9,739 nt of DNA, from the NCBI GenBank assembly GCA_002352665.1, contig DEIV01000109.1:1-9739 (forward strand), given 5' to 3'. Each line of letters begins with the position of its first letter. Position 1 is the first letter of the stretch. A program made the position numbers and the translations under genes. The notes beneath the pieces were generated by a model. It had not been told where the DNA came from. It was given only the letters and a program-made list of their open reading frames with translations, and searched no databases. Shown one piece after another: positions 1 to 6,681 of the stretch. The stretch is from Flavobacteriaceae bacterium UBA2765 (GTDB lineage Bacteria; Bacteroidota; Bacteroidia; Flavobacteriales; Flavobacteriaceae).

Positions 1-51
1 GGTGCTTCGCACCACACGAACGCTTAGTGATTGTGAATAGTATTTTCTATG
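1..51. repeat. Partial intergenic hairpin element at the window edge
   Basis: The first 13 bases form a perfect hairpin: GGTGC (1-5), loop TTC, GCACC (9-13). The stem may continue beyond the window. It is followed by ACACGAACG (14-22), which matches 8 of 9 bases of ACACGAATG at 7517-7525, where it forms the right arm of another inverted repeat. The element lies directly downstream of the minus-strand stop codon at 52. It could be the 3' end of a dispersed intergenic repeat, or simply a terminator hairpin for the operon ending at 52. I see only one edge, so the family assignment is an inference. Confidence 0.35.
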
Positions 52-918
52 TTATTTTTTAATTTTATAAATATTGTCAATGTTATCGATATAGATTTTA
101 TAGTGTCTAAAAAATCCTATTCCTATTCTAGGTTGACTAGAAACATTTATGGTTGTATTGACGTTTTTAAAGTCCATATTCCCCAATGTTATCAATGGCA
201 CTATACCAACCTTTTCCTTTATTTTTTGAAGTCCTCCAAGTGTATATCGGTCTCTTTCATTGTAAGAAAAAGAATATTGTTTTAATAATTGTTTAGCGAG
301 TTTAGAATCCTCTGGTAGATTAAATTCAGATGATGAACCAAAATCTATAATTACTTTGTAATCAACTCCATTGATTGAAATATATGTATACGGAGCACCT
401 TCTTCTCTTTTTATTCTTATAGTTTCAAAACTTGTGTCCGATAAATTCTTGTCAGAAATATTTATTGACTTATTCGGATAATCAATTAACCAATTGGCTT
501 TCTTGATAATTGACTGTCCAATTATTCCACCAAAATTAGGAATTTGTTCCTTTAGACCTATCATATCTCCATTTAATGCTACCGTATTTATGAAGTCAAT
601 GCTACCTATTTTTATAGATGATATAATTTCATTTCCAAGTTTCATATTACGATTAGAAGCTCCACCATAATTTCCCGCTTTACCAATTATGGAATCTCTT
701 TGAATTATTGAATAATCTGCACCTGTGTCGAAAAGGAAATTTTTAGAAACTCCGTTTATATCGAATGGTAAAACAATTACAGATTTGATGGTCTTAAATT
801 CAGTTTGATAAAAGAAATTTTCGGGAACTACATTTCCTTTGTTTTGATTTTTGGTCACTGAACAACTAAATGAATTTAGAATTAATAATACAATTAACAG
901 TAGTCTGATTTTTTTCAT
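52..918 (-). CDS. Two-lobed retropepsin-like aspartyl protease lipoprotein
   Basis: 288 residues. The N-terminus is a signal peptide (basic MKKIR, hydrophobic to about residue 18) ending in SFSC, a loose lipobox with Cys19, so it is probably a lipoprotein at the cell surface or in the periplasm. FLFDTGADYS (61-70) is the catalytic loop of clan AA aspartyl proteases, with Asp64 as the expected catalytic residue. GGIIGQ (130-135) followed by LIDYPNKSI (144-152) is the usual flap/closing strand pattern. A second lobe repeats this: VIIDFGSS (189-196, Asp192), then RIGIGFF (264-270) and IYID (275-278). The second loop reads DFGS rather than DTG or DSG, so whether both Asp residues act is open. The start overlaps the stop of the upstream methyltransferase gene by four bases (ATGA, 915-918), which implies translational coupling. 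The family assignment is good; the physiological target is unknown. Confidence 0.85.
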   Translation of the reverse strand: MKKIRLLLIVLLILNSFSCSVTKNQNKGNVVPENFFYQTEFKTIKSVIVLPFDINGVSKNFLFDTGADYSIIQRDSIIGKAGNYGGASNRNMKLGNEIISSIKIGSIDFINTVALNGDMIGLKEQIPNFGGIIGQSIIKKANWLIDYPNKSINISDKNLSDTSFETIRIKREEGAPYTYISINGVDYKVIIDFGSSSEFNLPEDSKLAKQLLKQYSFSYNERDRYTLGGLQKIKEKVGIVPLITLGNMDFKNVNTTINVSSQPRIGIGFFRHYKIYIDNIDNIYKIKK

Positions 919-1550
919 TTTATATTTTGAGCAACAATATAATATTCAGTTGCGGGTTTGTCTATTAAAATGTCTGTTTCTATAATTTTAAACCCAGCAT
1001 CCGAAATCAAATTCTCTAATTCTTGCATCTTATAAAATTTTAAGTATGGCAGTATTCTAAAAGTATTCAAAAGAAATATCAATCTACTTGAAACAACTGA
1101 GATAAGATTTCTTTTTTCTTTTAAACAAGCTGTTGACGAAATGAATAAACCATCTGGTTTTAAAAGTTTACTTATTCGATTTAACACTTTCTTTTCATCT
1201 TTAAAGTATAGTAAAATATTTAACCCTAATATACTATCAAAACAAGCCTCTTTATACTTTTTGTCAAATATAGTTGTTTGAGAAAAAAACACATTATCTA
1301 TTTGTTTTGCTCTTGCTTTATCATTTGCTATGTCAATCATTTTTGATGATAGATCAAAAGCTTGTATCTCTTTAACATTATTAGCAAATTTAACAGAATA
1401 TAATCCTGTAGCACAACCAATATCAAGTATAATATCGTTGATTTTTAAGTACTTTTTGCTTTTATCAATGATTAATTTGTAAGCTTTGTCTTTTGCTTGT
1501 TTATCATAATTCTTTGATAATCTATTCCAAAATTTTTCAGATTTATTCAT
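915..1550 (-). CDS. Class I SAM-dependent methyltransferase
   Basis: 211 residues, the normal size of a stand-alone Rossmann-fold methyltransferase. ILDIGCATG (41-49) is motif I, the glycine-rich loop that binds S-adenosylmethionine. Asp66 at the end of strand 2 is placed to bind the ribose hydroxyls. FDSILGLNILLYF (104-116) is the strand 4 region, and KPDGLFISST (131-140) is the strand 5 region typical of Methyltransf_11/25-type enzymes. There is no signal peptide, so it is cytosolic. It starts 15 bases after the stop of the exported protein gene (1566) and its TGA overlaps the ATG of the aspartyl protease gene, so all three are likely one transcript. The substrate cannot be inferred; the link to an exported barrel and a lipoprotein is unusual, and a small-molecule or protein substrate is equally possible. 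Confidence 0.88.
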   Translation of the reverse strand: MNKSEKFWNRLSKNYDKQAKDKAYKLIIDKSKKYLKINDIILDIGCATGLYSVKFANNVKEIQAFDLSSKMIDIANDKARAKQIDNVFFSQTTIFDKKYKEACFDSILGLNILLYFKDEKKVLNRISKLLKPDGLFISSTACLKEKRNLISVVSSRLIFLLNTFRILPYLKFYKMQELENLISDAGFKIIETDILIDKPATEYYIVAQNIK

Positions 1551-1565
1551 TGCACTTCACTATTA

Positions 1566-2186
1566 TTAAAAAATAAAACCAAAATGAAGACCAGGTTCAC
1601 CCAAAAAATATTTCGGCCACTTATCATTCAACTGAGCGAATGACTCGGGCATTTTGGTTTGTATAGGTCTATGAGTTACAGCGATAGAGGGTTCTATGAA
1701 GAACCTTTTATTGAAAAACTTAAATTGATAACCCACACGATAGGTATTAAGCATCTGATAACCATTTTTAATTTTATTATCAATGTCATCCACAAAAGTC
1801 TGTCTGGCATTCATTATATGAATGGCTGTATAAAAACCTTTCCACCAAAAGCGTTGATATGCTAAAGCTACTCCGTATTCTTTTATATATCCGGGAAATT
1901 TTTCTTCTGGTACTTCAAATGATGTACCATAAGGTATTCCCAACGACCAAGCGTATTTCCAAGTTTTTAGCTCTAAAGATACAACATCATTTCTAGTTAA
2001 TCGATAGCCCAAATTTAGCTGAACAAAATCAGGTTTATTAGTTGTAGCTAAATTCCCCAATAAAAAAAATGTACTTCCAATAAAGTATTTTTTGTACATG
2101 TTGTCTTGCTTAATGTATTGTGCATTTAATTGAAAATTAGAGGCTAGCATGAATACCAAACAAAATGCGATAATCTTAATCTGCAT
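1566..2186 (-). CDS. Exported beta-barrel-like protein of unknown function
   Basis: 206 residues. It has a clear signal peptide: MQIKIIAF, hydrophobic core to about residue 16, and a likely signal peptidase I site after NAQ (21-23). The mature part lacks long hydrophobic helices and shows alternating strands rich in Tyr, Phe and Trp (for example FVQLNLGYRL 54-63, YGVALAYQRFWW 104-115, YRVGYQFKFF 149-158, FFIEPSIAV 162-170). It ends in GLHFGFIF with a terminal Phe, the usual C-terminal signature of outer-membrane barrels. I infer a small outer-membrane beta-barrel of roughly eight strands, but do not recognise a named family. It is the first gene of the operon with the methyltransferase and aspartyl protease, and has its own candidate promoter in the 90 bases upstream. 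Confidence 0.75.
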   Translation of the reverse strand: MQIKIIAFCLVFMLASNFQLNAQYIKQDNMYKKYFIGSTFFLLGNLATTNKPDFVQLNLGYRLTRNDVVSLELKTWKYAWSLGIPYGTSFEVPEEKFPGYIKEYGVALAYQRFWWKGFYTAIHIMNARQTFVDDIDNKIKNGYQMLNTYRVGYQFKFFNKRFFIEPSIAVTHRPIQTKMPESFAQLNDKWPKYFLGEPGLHFGFIF

Positions 2187-2214
2187 ATATTTAATTAATT
2201 GTTATTAGATATTG

Positions 2215-2241
2215 CAAAATTAGAAAGGCAATCAGTTACAA
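2215..2241 (-). promoter_or_regulatory. Candidate promoter of the barrel-methyltransferase-protease operon
   Basis: On the minus strand TAATTTTG (2222-2215) matches the Bacteroidota -7 element TAnnTTTG exactly. A TTG at 2241-2239 lies 16 bases upstream, slightly shorter than the usual 19-21. Transcription would start just below 2215, leaving a leader of about 20-25 bases before the ATG at 2186. Confidence 0.45.
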
Positions 2242-2242
2242 A

Positions 2243-2271
2243 ACGTTCACTTAAGTTAAGAAATGAAACGT
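2243..2271. repeat. Short dyad upstream of the barrel gene promoter
   Basis: CTTAA (2250-2254) and TTAAG (2256-2260) form a perfect inverted repeat around one base, flanked by ACGTT (2243-2247) and AACGT (2267-2271), which are also complementary. It lies between the stop of the Crp/Fnr-type gene and the candidate -33 at 2239-2241, a position suiting an activator site. It could equally be a weak stem-loop at the end of the crp-type transcript; there is no T run after it. Confidence 0.25.
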
Positions 2272-2276
2272 AACTT

Positions 2277-2852
2277 TTATTTTTTTTTAAGAATTCTTGC
2301 TCTTAGTCTACTTAACGACTGAGGTTTTACACCCAAAAAGCTTGCCAGTTGATGTTGAGGCACGCGTTGAATTAGGTCTGGTCTTTTTTGCAACATTGTC
2401 AAATAACGTTGTTCTGGTGAAGAAGTTTTGAAGTTATCAAATTCGGATTTGCTTTTGATCAATAATTCTTCTGTCAAAATGCGGCACAAGGTTTCAAATT
2501 TTGGAAATTTTTCAAATATTGATTTTTCCATTTCAGAATTGGCGACTACAAGTATTGAATCTTCTACACAAGAAACAAAATACTCTGATGCCTTCTTGTC
2601 AATTTTACAGACAGGTTCAAAACTTTCAGCTTCGGTATAAAAGGCCGTATTTTTCTCGTTTCCATCAATTATGTAATAACATCTTAAACAACCTTTGATT
2701 ACAAAATAACCATAGTCTGAAAATTGTCCTTTCCTTAAAATTAGAGTCCCTTTTTTGAATTGTTTAAATATGTCTAAATCAATAATTGCTTTCTTTTCAT
2801 TATGAGTTAATTTTATATATTTAGAAAGATAGTCAAAAAGTGTATTTTCCAT
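2277..2852 (-). CDS. Crp/Fnr-family transcriptional regulator
   Basis: 191 residues, the common length of short Bacteroidota Crp/Fnr regulators. Residues about 10-115 form a cyclic-nucleotide-binding-like jelly roll: FKKGTLILRKGQFSDYGYFVIKG-type strands at 32-54 are typical. A dimerisation helix follows at about 118-140, then a C-terminal winged-helix DNA-binding domain from about 145. QLASFLGVKPQSLSRLR (168-184) is the recognition helix-turn-helix. I see no Fnr-type four-cysteine iron-sulfur pattern, although Cys55 and Cys58 form a CxxC inside the barrel. The canonical cAMP-contact residues are not evident, so the ligand is unknown. The gene ends in a run of lysine codons. It has its own promoter and a leader dyad that could mediate self-control. 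Its targets may include adjacent operons, but nothing in the sequence proves this. Confidence 0.88.
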   Translation of the reverse strand: MENTLFDYLSKYIKLTHNEKKAIIDLDIFKQFKKGTLILRKGQFSDYGYFVIKGCLRCYYIIDGNEKNTAFYTEAESFEPVCKIDKKASEYFVSCVEDSILVVANSEMEKSIFEKFPKFETLCRILTEELLIKSKSEFDNFKTSSPEQRYLTMLQKRPDLIQRVPQHQLASFLGVKPQSLSRLRARILKKK

Positions 2853-2938
2853 TCTATATTATTGATTTTGTAGTTTTCTTAAATGCCATACGTTTATTTT
2901 AAAGTTGTAATTTGCAGATCTTCCTTAGGAAAATAAGT

Positions 2939-2965
2939 TGCTAAATAAACAATTACCATTTAGCA
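2939..2965. promoter_or_regulatory. Perfect 8-bp dyad in the leader of the Crp/Fnr-type gene
   Basis: TGCTAAAT (2939-2946) and ATTTAGCA (2958-2965) are perfect complements separated by 11 bases. The dyad starts right after the -7 element at 2972-2979, so it covers the expected transcription start. It could be an operator for autorepression or a 5' hairpin of the mRNA. A smaller dyad, TTCCT-T-AGGAA (2921-2931), lies just downstream in the same leader. Confidence 0.45.
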
Positions 2966-2971
2966 TATATA

Positions 2972-2979
2972 CAAAAGTA
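2972..2979 (-). promoter_or_regulatory. Candidate -7 element for the Crp/Fnr-type gene
   Basis: The minus strand reads TACTTTTG, an exact TAnnTTTG match. No TTG is found 17-23 bases upstream; the region reads TTTAGA instead, which suggests a promoter needing an activator or one of moderate strength. It implies a leader of roughly 110 bases before the ATG at 2852, long enough to hold the two dyads described. Confidence 0.45.
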
Positions 2980-3095
2980 AATTGTTAATTTTATTTGTCT
3001 AAAGTTACATTTTATTTTCCGTGTCCTTACATTAAAATTTTTCCATTTCGTGAATCAAAAACTATTTCGAAAACGCCACCTTTTTAACCTATGCG

Positions 3096-3362
3096 TTATC
3101 TGTTCTTTTCCATTTCCTTTCTTATCATTTCATTTGTAATTGTTGTGCTATTTGGAAATACGTAAGCAGTCAAACCGTGAAAGAATACTCCAATACCCCA
3201 ACCCAAAATTGGCCACTTGGCCCACAGATAATCGTTTGATGAACTTAAATTGATAATAAGGAGTAATAAGGAGACTCCAACATAAACTGTTAAGTGAATT
3301 TTAAACCCTAATTTAACTTGTACTCTTTTTTTTGCCTGTTGATAAACTTCTTGATCTTTCAT
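3096..3362 (-). CDS. Small 2TM-domain membrane protein
   Basis: 88 residues. A charged N-terminus (MKDQEVYQQAKKRVQVKLG) is followed by two hydrophobic helices at about 22-39 and 50-69, and a polar tail with NEMIRKEMEKNR. The pattern FKIHLTVYV at the start of helix 1, a W-x-x-W-P-x-x-G-W-G-I-G motif before helix 2 and FHG after it is the signature of the 2TM domain family (PF13239). Such domains occur alone or fused to histidine kinases and LytTR regulators, chiefly in Bacteroidota. This is a stand-alone version, and its function is not established. It is monocistronic, with a strong promoter directly upstream. The ATG at 3362 is preceded by AATAAAATC, the A-rich leader usual in this group. 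Confidence 0.85.
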   Translation of the reverse strand: MKDQEVYQQAKKRVQVKLGFKIHLTVYVGVSLLLLIINLSSSNDYLWAKWPILGWGIGVFFHGLTAYVFPNSTTITNEMIRKEMEKNR

Positions 3363-3399
3363 AATATTTGATTTTATTAATATTAATATGGTATAGTTG

Positions 3400-3430
3400 C
3401 AAAACTAAATGCAAATAAAAATGAATGCAA
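3400..3430 (-). promoter_or_regulatory. Strong promoter of the 2TM-protein gene
   Basis: The minus strand carries TTG (3430-3428), a 20-base spacer, then TAGTTTTG (3407-3400), an exact match to the Bacteroidota pattern in both elements and spacing. The leader would be about 30 bases. AATGCAA occurs twice on the plus strand, at 3424-3430 and 3408-3414, a 16-base-spaced direct repeat that overlaps the -33 and touches the -7, so a regulator could bind there. Confidence 0.65.
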
Positions 3431-3464
3431 TAATTTTAAAAGTTGTTATCATTTTTTTCTTTCT

Positions 3465-3524
3465 TTCTAAAGGAAATTTGGTTGACAATCGTACTCCAAC
3501 GGACATTTCAAATTTCTTTTAGAA
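3465..3524. repeat. 60-base inverted repeat between the redox operon and the 2TM gene
   Basis: A left arm of 16 bases (3465-3480, TTCTAAAGGAAATTTG) is complementary to the right arm (3509-3524) at 15 of 16 positions; the one mismatch is a G-T pair that can wobble in RNA. The 28-base loop contains a further GTTG/CAAC pair (3481-3484 and 3497-3500). It lies 19 bases after the flavodoxin stop. No T run follows it in the direction of transcription (the minus strand has an A-rich tract there), so it is not a textbook intrinsic terminator. It may still act as a 3' stem-loop protecting the operon mRNA, or be a small repeat element. Confidence 0.55.
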
Positions 3525-3542
3525 CTTAGATTTCAGTTATTA

Positions 3543-4058
3543 CTACACTGGCACTTCACTATGTTTGAATTCTCTGATCAGTTTTATAATTGGTTCAATC
3601 GTTTTTTTGTCCACATAATCAAACCCATAGCGCTCATCTCTACTGGCATCGGGATCAGGATTTAAAAGCGAACCAACCCACATGAACTTCCGAAACCACC
3701 AATTCAATATTGAATGGTCTAAGCGGCCTCGAAGAGCCACATGTTCCATTTGTGATAATAGACCGGATGGAAAGGAACTGGCAACCCATCTTTCGAGTTT
3801 AACGCTTGGTCCGGCACCGGAGACTGAAAACAGGAGCTTTGACCGACCATTAAGCTTGGATAAATTTGCTTTTACCCATTTTCGAATGGTCAGCTTAAAA
3901 AAGATAATTGAACTGCCCAATATAAGATAATCGTACTTTGACGGATCGGCTATGGAATCTTTGATGTCAAATACAGGTAATCCTGTGGCCTCTCCAATCC
4001 AGTTGGCATATTGTTCTGTACTTCCATATTTACCTGAGAAAAATATTGCTGCTTTCAT
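3543..4058 (-). CDS. HemG-like flavodoxin family protein
   Basis: 171 residues from the ATG at 4058. A TTG at 4094 would add 12 residues, but the flavodoxin fold starts exactly at MKAAIFFSGKYGST, so I choose the ATG. SGKYGST (8-14) is the FMN phosphate loop, DYLILGSSI (43-51) the strand before the second flavin loop, and FSVSGAG (77-83) the third. Residues 105-128 (VALRGRLD, WWFRKFMWVG) and DASRDERYG (138-146) resemble the C-terminal half of menaquinone-dependent protoporphyrinogen oxidase HemG (Flavodoxin_5). I cannot tell whether it oxidises protoporphyrinogen. It lies 32 bases after the stop of the CrtI-type flavoprotein gene, so it more likely serves as an electron carrier or partner reductase for that enzyme. 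The start is preceded by CTAAAACAA. Confidence 0.85.
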   Translation of the reverse strand: MKAAIFFSGKYGSTEQYANWIGEATGLPVFDIKDSIADPSKYDYLILGSSIIFFKLTIRKWVKANLSKLNGRSKLLFSVSGAGPSVKLERWVASSFPSGLLSQMEHVALRGRLDHSILNWWFRKFMWVGSLLNPDPDASRDERYGFDYVDKKTIEPIIKLIREFKHSEVPV

Positions 4059-4090
4059 AATATATTGTTTTAGTTGTTGGTATACGAAAA

Positions 4091-5926
4091 TCAAACCATA
4101 GGACCAAATATCAAAGCCTCATCACCACTTTCAATATCCTCGCAACTTTTAGAAAAGCTGCTGCCATCCAATTCAATATGGAACCGTATGCTCTCTTCCT
4201 CTCGCGAAGAAATAACGGGAAGCCAGCGATAAGGTAAATCCAATTCGGTTACTTTCGGCTTCATGATGTTTAGAATATTGTATTGTCCTTTTTGGTACTG
4301 AAATTTAGTCGGTTTTTCAAAACTCAATTCTAACGTTTTGTCATCTATTTTTTTACGCTCCAAGAGTGGAACGATTCTTTGGTCAACATACTTCGCATCA
4401 TCACATGCTGACCATATTTTGTCCTTTTTCATTTGCAAAGCAGCCAGAAATCCTGCCATTATCGAACCCTCAAATCCACCACCGGGAAACGCCCATGCCG
4501 ATGCAAAATAGAGGTTTGGAATCAAGAAATTATTCCTGAGGCGTTTAGTACCCGACTGTTCTTTGGATTGCTTAAAACCGTAAACTGAGCCAGCAGTATT
4601 TGAGGTAAATCGTTTAATAGTTTTCGAAGTGGCAACTTCGTAATACTCAATACTTTCTCGTATTCCCGGAAATTGTTTTTCTAATCGGCCTAAAAAAATT
4701 TGCGCTACTTCTTCCTTTTTTGCTTTGTAGTCTTCTTTACTCAGTCCATCCCAGTCTTTCAGATAATCTGCACAACAGATCACACCTACAGATTTGCCAG
4801 ATGGTGCAAGTTGGGCATCTACCTTGTTGTAATCTACAAAGATGAAGCTACGTTTTGACCAATCTCCTGTATTGTTAGGGTGTATGTCCTTCAAAGTCTT
4901 TACATCATCTCCCTTAAAAGCATTAGAGTAGTGTTTTACACCATAGACCTCTAAATCAGATTTAAAGCCTAGATAAATATTTAGTAAGGAGCAAGCATTG
5001 GTTTTATCAGCGATTTGTTGTCTGAGCGAAGTTGCATGAGGCTCATCGAGCATATCAGGTACTATGGGCATAGCACAATTGGCTACTACATTATCACAGG
5101 CAATGGTAACGGGGTCTAAGTGCTCATTAAAACTATCACTAAAGGTAACGCCGGTTGCCTGCCCATTTTTGGTTATGATCTTTTCTGCCTTCTTACCCAA
5201 CAAAACACAACCTCCATGTTTCTCGATGTATGCTGCTAGATGATTGGAAAGCTGTTGTGAACCACCTTTTATAAAGTAACCTCCACTTCCAATGAAGCTG
5301 GAAAATGGCAAGCCGTAATAAAACATAGAGAATGTATAAGGGTCATCATCCCAATAAACAATATGTGCTAACAGGTCTAGTTTTGCGTTTTCATTGGTAA
5401 TATACTTATCGAACCAAGACCCAACCGTATGTCGAGATGCTTCTACAAGATTCGGATATAACAAGGGCATAAACGGATACGTCAGCTTGCTTTTTAATGG
5501 TGTACGCGGCAATTTGACTCCTTCTTTTCGTATACCGGCAAGCAATTTCATTAAGCGTTTGATTCCTTTTTTATCTTCAGGGTATTTGTTGATTAATGCC
5601 TTGCTTGCAGCTTCATAGCTGTGTGGAAATACAAACTTTTCTTTGTCTGAAAGTACGGCATATAGTTCAGGTACTTGTATAAATTCAACCTCTTGATTGA
5701 CATCCAGCATGTCGAATAAATTCAAGATTGCCCCATCTTTTTGTAAGCCACACATTTCATGTAGTCCGACTTCAATGATGAAATCTCCTCGCTTAAAAGT
5801 GGTAGCACAGCCTCCGGGTTTGTGGTGTTGCTCTATTAAAAGGACTTTCTTGCCAAATTTTGATAGGGTAGCTCCGGCAGTCAATCCGGCTAAACCTCCT
5901 CCGATAATGATTGTATTGTATTTCAT
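4091..5926 (-). CDS. CrtI/RetSat-type FAD oxidoreductase with C-terminal FNR-like barrel
   Basis: 611 residues. The first ~505 form an FAD-dependent amine-oxidase-like fold of the phytoene desaturase/carotenoid isomerase/retinol saturase group. IIIGGGLAGL (6-15) is the dinucleotide loop, Glu32 binds the ribose, KPGGCATTF (36-44) is the second FAD contact, and FASAWAFPGGGFEGSIMAG (474-492) is the C-terminal FAD signature. Residues about 515-611 are an added domain. LELSFEKPTKFQYQKGQY (532-549), then LPYRWLPVISS (564-574) and GDEALIFGP (601-609) follow the strand order of the flavin-binding beta-barrel of ferredoxin-NADP reductases, where R-x-Y-S is replaced by RWLPVISS. The protein stops at the point where the NAD(P) domain would begin. 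Its ATG overlaps the GNAT gene stop (ATGA). It may reduce, desaturate or isomerise a hydrophobic polyene; the substrate is unknown. Confidence 0.85.
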   Translation of the reverse strand: MKYNTIIIGGGLAGLTAGATLSKFGKKVLLIEQHHKPGGCATTFKRGDFIIEVGLHEMCGLQKDGAILNLFDMLDVNQEVEFIQVPELYAVLSDKEKFVFPHSYEAASKALINKYPEDKKGIKRLMKLLAGIRKEGVKLPRTPLKSKLTYPFMPLLYPNLVEASRHTVGSWFDKYITNENAKLDLLAHIVYWDDDPYTFSMFYYGLPFSSFIGSGGYFIKGGSQQLSNHLAAYIEKHGGCVLLGKKAEKIITKNGQATGVTFSDSFNEHLDPVTIACDNVVANCAMPIVPDMLDEPHATSLRQQIADKTNACSLLNIYLGFKSDLEVYGVKHYSNAFKGDDVKTLKDIHPNNTGDWSKRSFIFVDYNKVDAQLAPSGKSVGVICCADYLKDWDGLSKEDYKAKKEEVAQIFLGRLEKQFPGIRESIEYYEVATSKTIKRFTSNTAGSVYGFKQSKEQSGTKRLRNNFLIPNLYFASAWAFPGGGFEGSIMAGFLAALQMKKDKIWSACDDAKYVDQRIVPLLERKKIDDKTLELSFEKPTKFQYQKGQYNILNIMKPKVTELDLPYRWLPVISSREEESIRFHIELDGSSFSKSCEDIESGDEALIFGPMV

Positions 5927-6681
5927 TTTATATTGAGTTCTTTCTTTAAAATGTTTCTGAATCTTGTCGCACTTAAATAATGGTCATCTAATAACTTTCC
6001 ATCATGCAATAGATTGAAAACCCCAAAGCCCGATGGTGCCATTTTGGCTTCTTCCACAGTATTTATTTTAGACACTTTTAAATCTACATCGTGATCTATC
6101 GCAACGTTTAGAATTGCCGCTACAGACTTTTCGTTCCAAGGGCATTGGTCTGCATACAATAGATGCCAGCCTTTGTACTTTTTTTGTTGACTATGCCAAT
6201 CCAATAATCTTGGTTTTTTCGAATTCTTGTTCCACGTCTTTGCTAGTAATTCAAATCGGTCTTTCGATTCAATTTCTTTAAAGCCATTTTTTTTAAAAAG
6301 TGTATTATTAGCCATCCAAGCACCTGCACTTGTCATTACGCAAAGACCATCCATGCCTTTTGCTTTAGCTTCTTTTTCGGCATCTTCAATAAGCATTGAA
6401 CCATACCCTTTATCTCTTTCCTGTTTGGAATATATATATGTACAATGGATGAACATATGGTTATCAGCATCTAAAGGACGCCATGCATTTTTTGCTGGGA
6501 CAAATTCGATAAATCCTATCATCTTGTCTTCATCACTTTTGAGAATTTTTATTTGTAAGCCTTCCTTTTGACGTTTTTTAAACCACTTGATTTTATCTTT
6601 AAATCCTTGCCTTTTGGTATCTTTTATGCAGAATAAAGTTTCTGTTTGTACATTTTTTGGTGTTACCTCTAGTAGTTTCAT
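5923..6681 (-). CDS. GNAT acetyltransferase with YoaP-like C-terminal domain
   Basis: 252 residues from the ATG at 6681. A TTG at 6741 would add 20 residues, but the ATG overlaps the upstream stop as ATGA and has AGGA nine bases before it, so I prefer it. Residues about 1-150 are a GNAT fold: MIGFIEFVP (54-62), then YIYSKQERDKGYGSMLIED (82-100), which holds the acetyl-CoA loop, and LFKKNGFKEI (128-137). Residues about 168-252 resemble the YoaP-like tail found on some GNATs, itself thioredoxin-like: GWHLLYADQCPW (171-182) with a single Cys180 where a thioredoxin has CxxC, and MAPSGFGVFNLLHDGKLL (214-231) resembling the cis-Pro and final strands. Without a second cysteine a thiol-disulfide role is doubtful. 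It is the second gene of the redox operon. The acetyl acceptor is unknown. Confidence 0.85.
   Translation of the reverse strand: MKLLEVTPKNVQTETLFCIKDTKRQGFKDKIKWFKKRQKEGLQIKILKSDEDKMIGFIEFVPAKNAWRPLDADNHMFIHCTYIYSKQERDKGYGSMLIEDAEKEAKAKGMDGLCVMTSAGAWMANNTLFKKNGFKEIESKDRFELLAKTWNKNSKKPRLLDWHSQQKKYKGWHLLYADQCPWNEKSVAAILNVAIDHDVDLKVSKINTVEEAKMAPSGFGVFNLLHDGKLLDDHYLSATRFRNILKKELNIK

Noticed and set aside
49..285. Plus-strand reading frame of 78 codons opposite the aspartyl protease
   Set aside because: It lies fully within a well-supported minus-strand gene and shows no recognisable domain; the same applies to the frames at 1659-1865, 2428-2698, 3682-3930, 5394-5618, 5697-5936 and 6227-6571.
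2277..2852. Fnr-type oxygen sensor
   Set aside because: The required N-terminal cysteine cluster is absent; only a CxxC inside the barrel is seen.
4059..4094. TTG start at 4094 giving a longer flavodoxin
   Set aside because: The conserved fold starts at the ATG at 4058, which has an A-rich leader; the extra 12 residues look like untranslated DNA, although a 4-base overlap with the previous stop is tempting.
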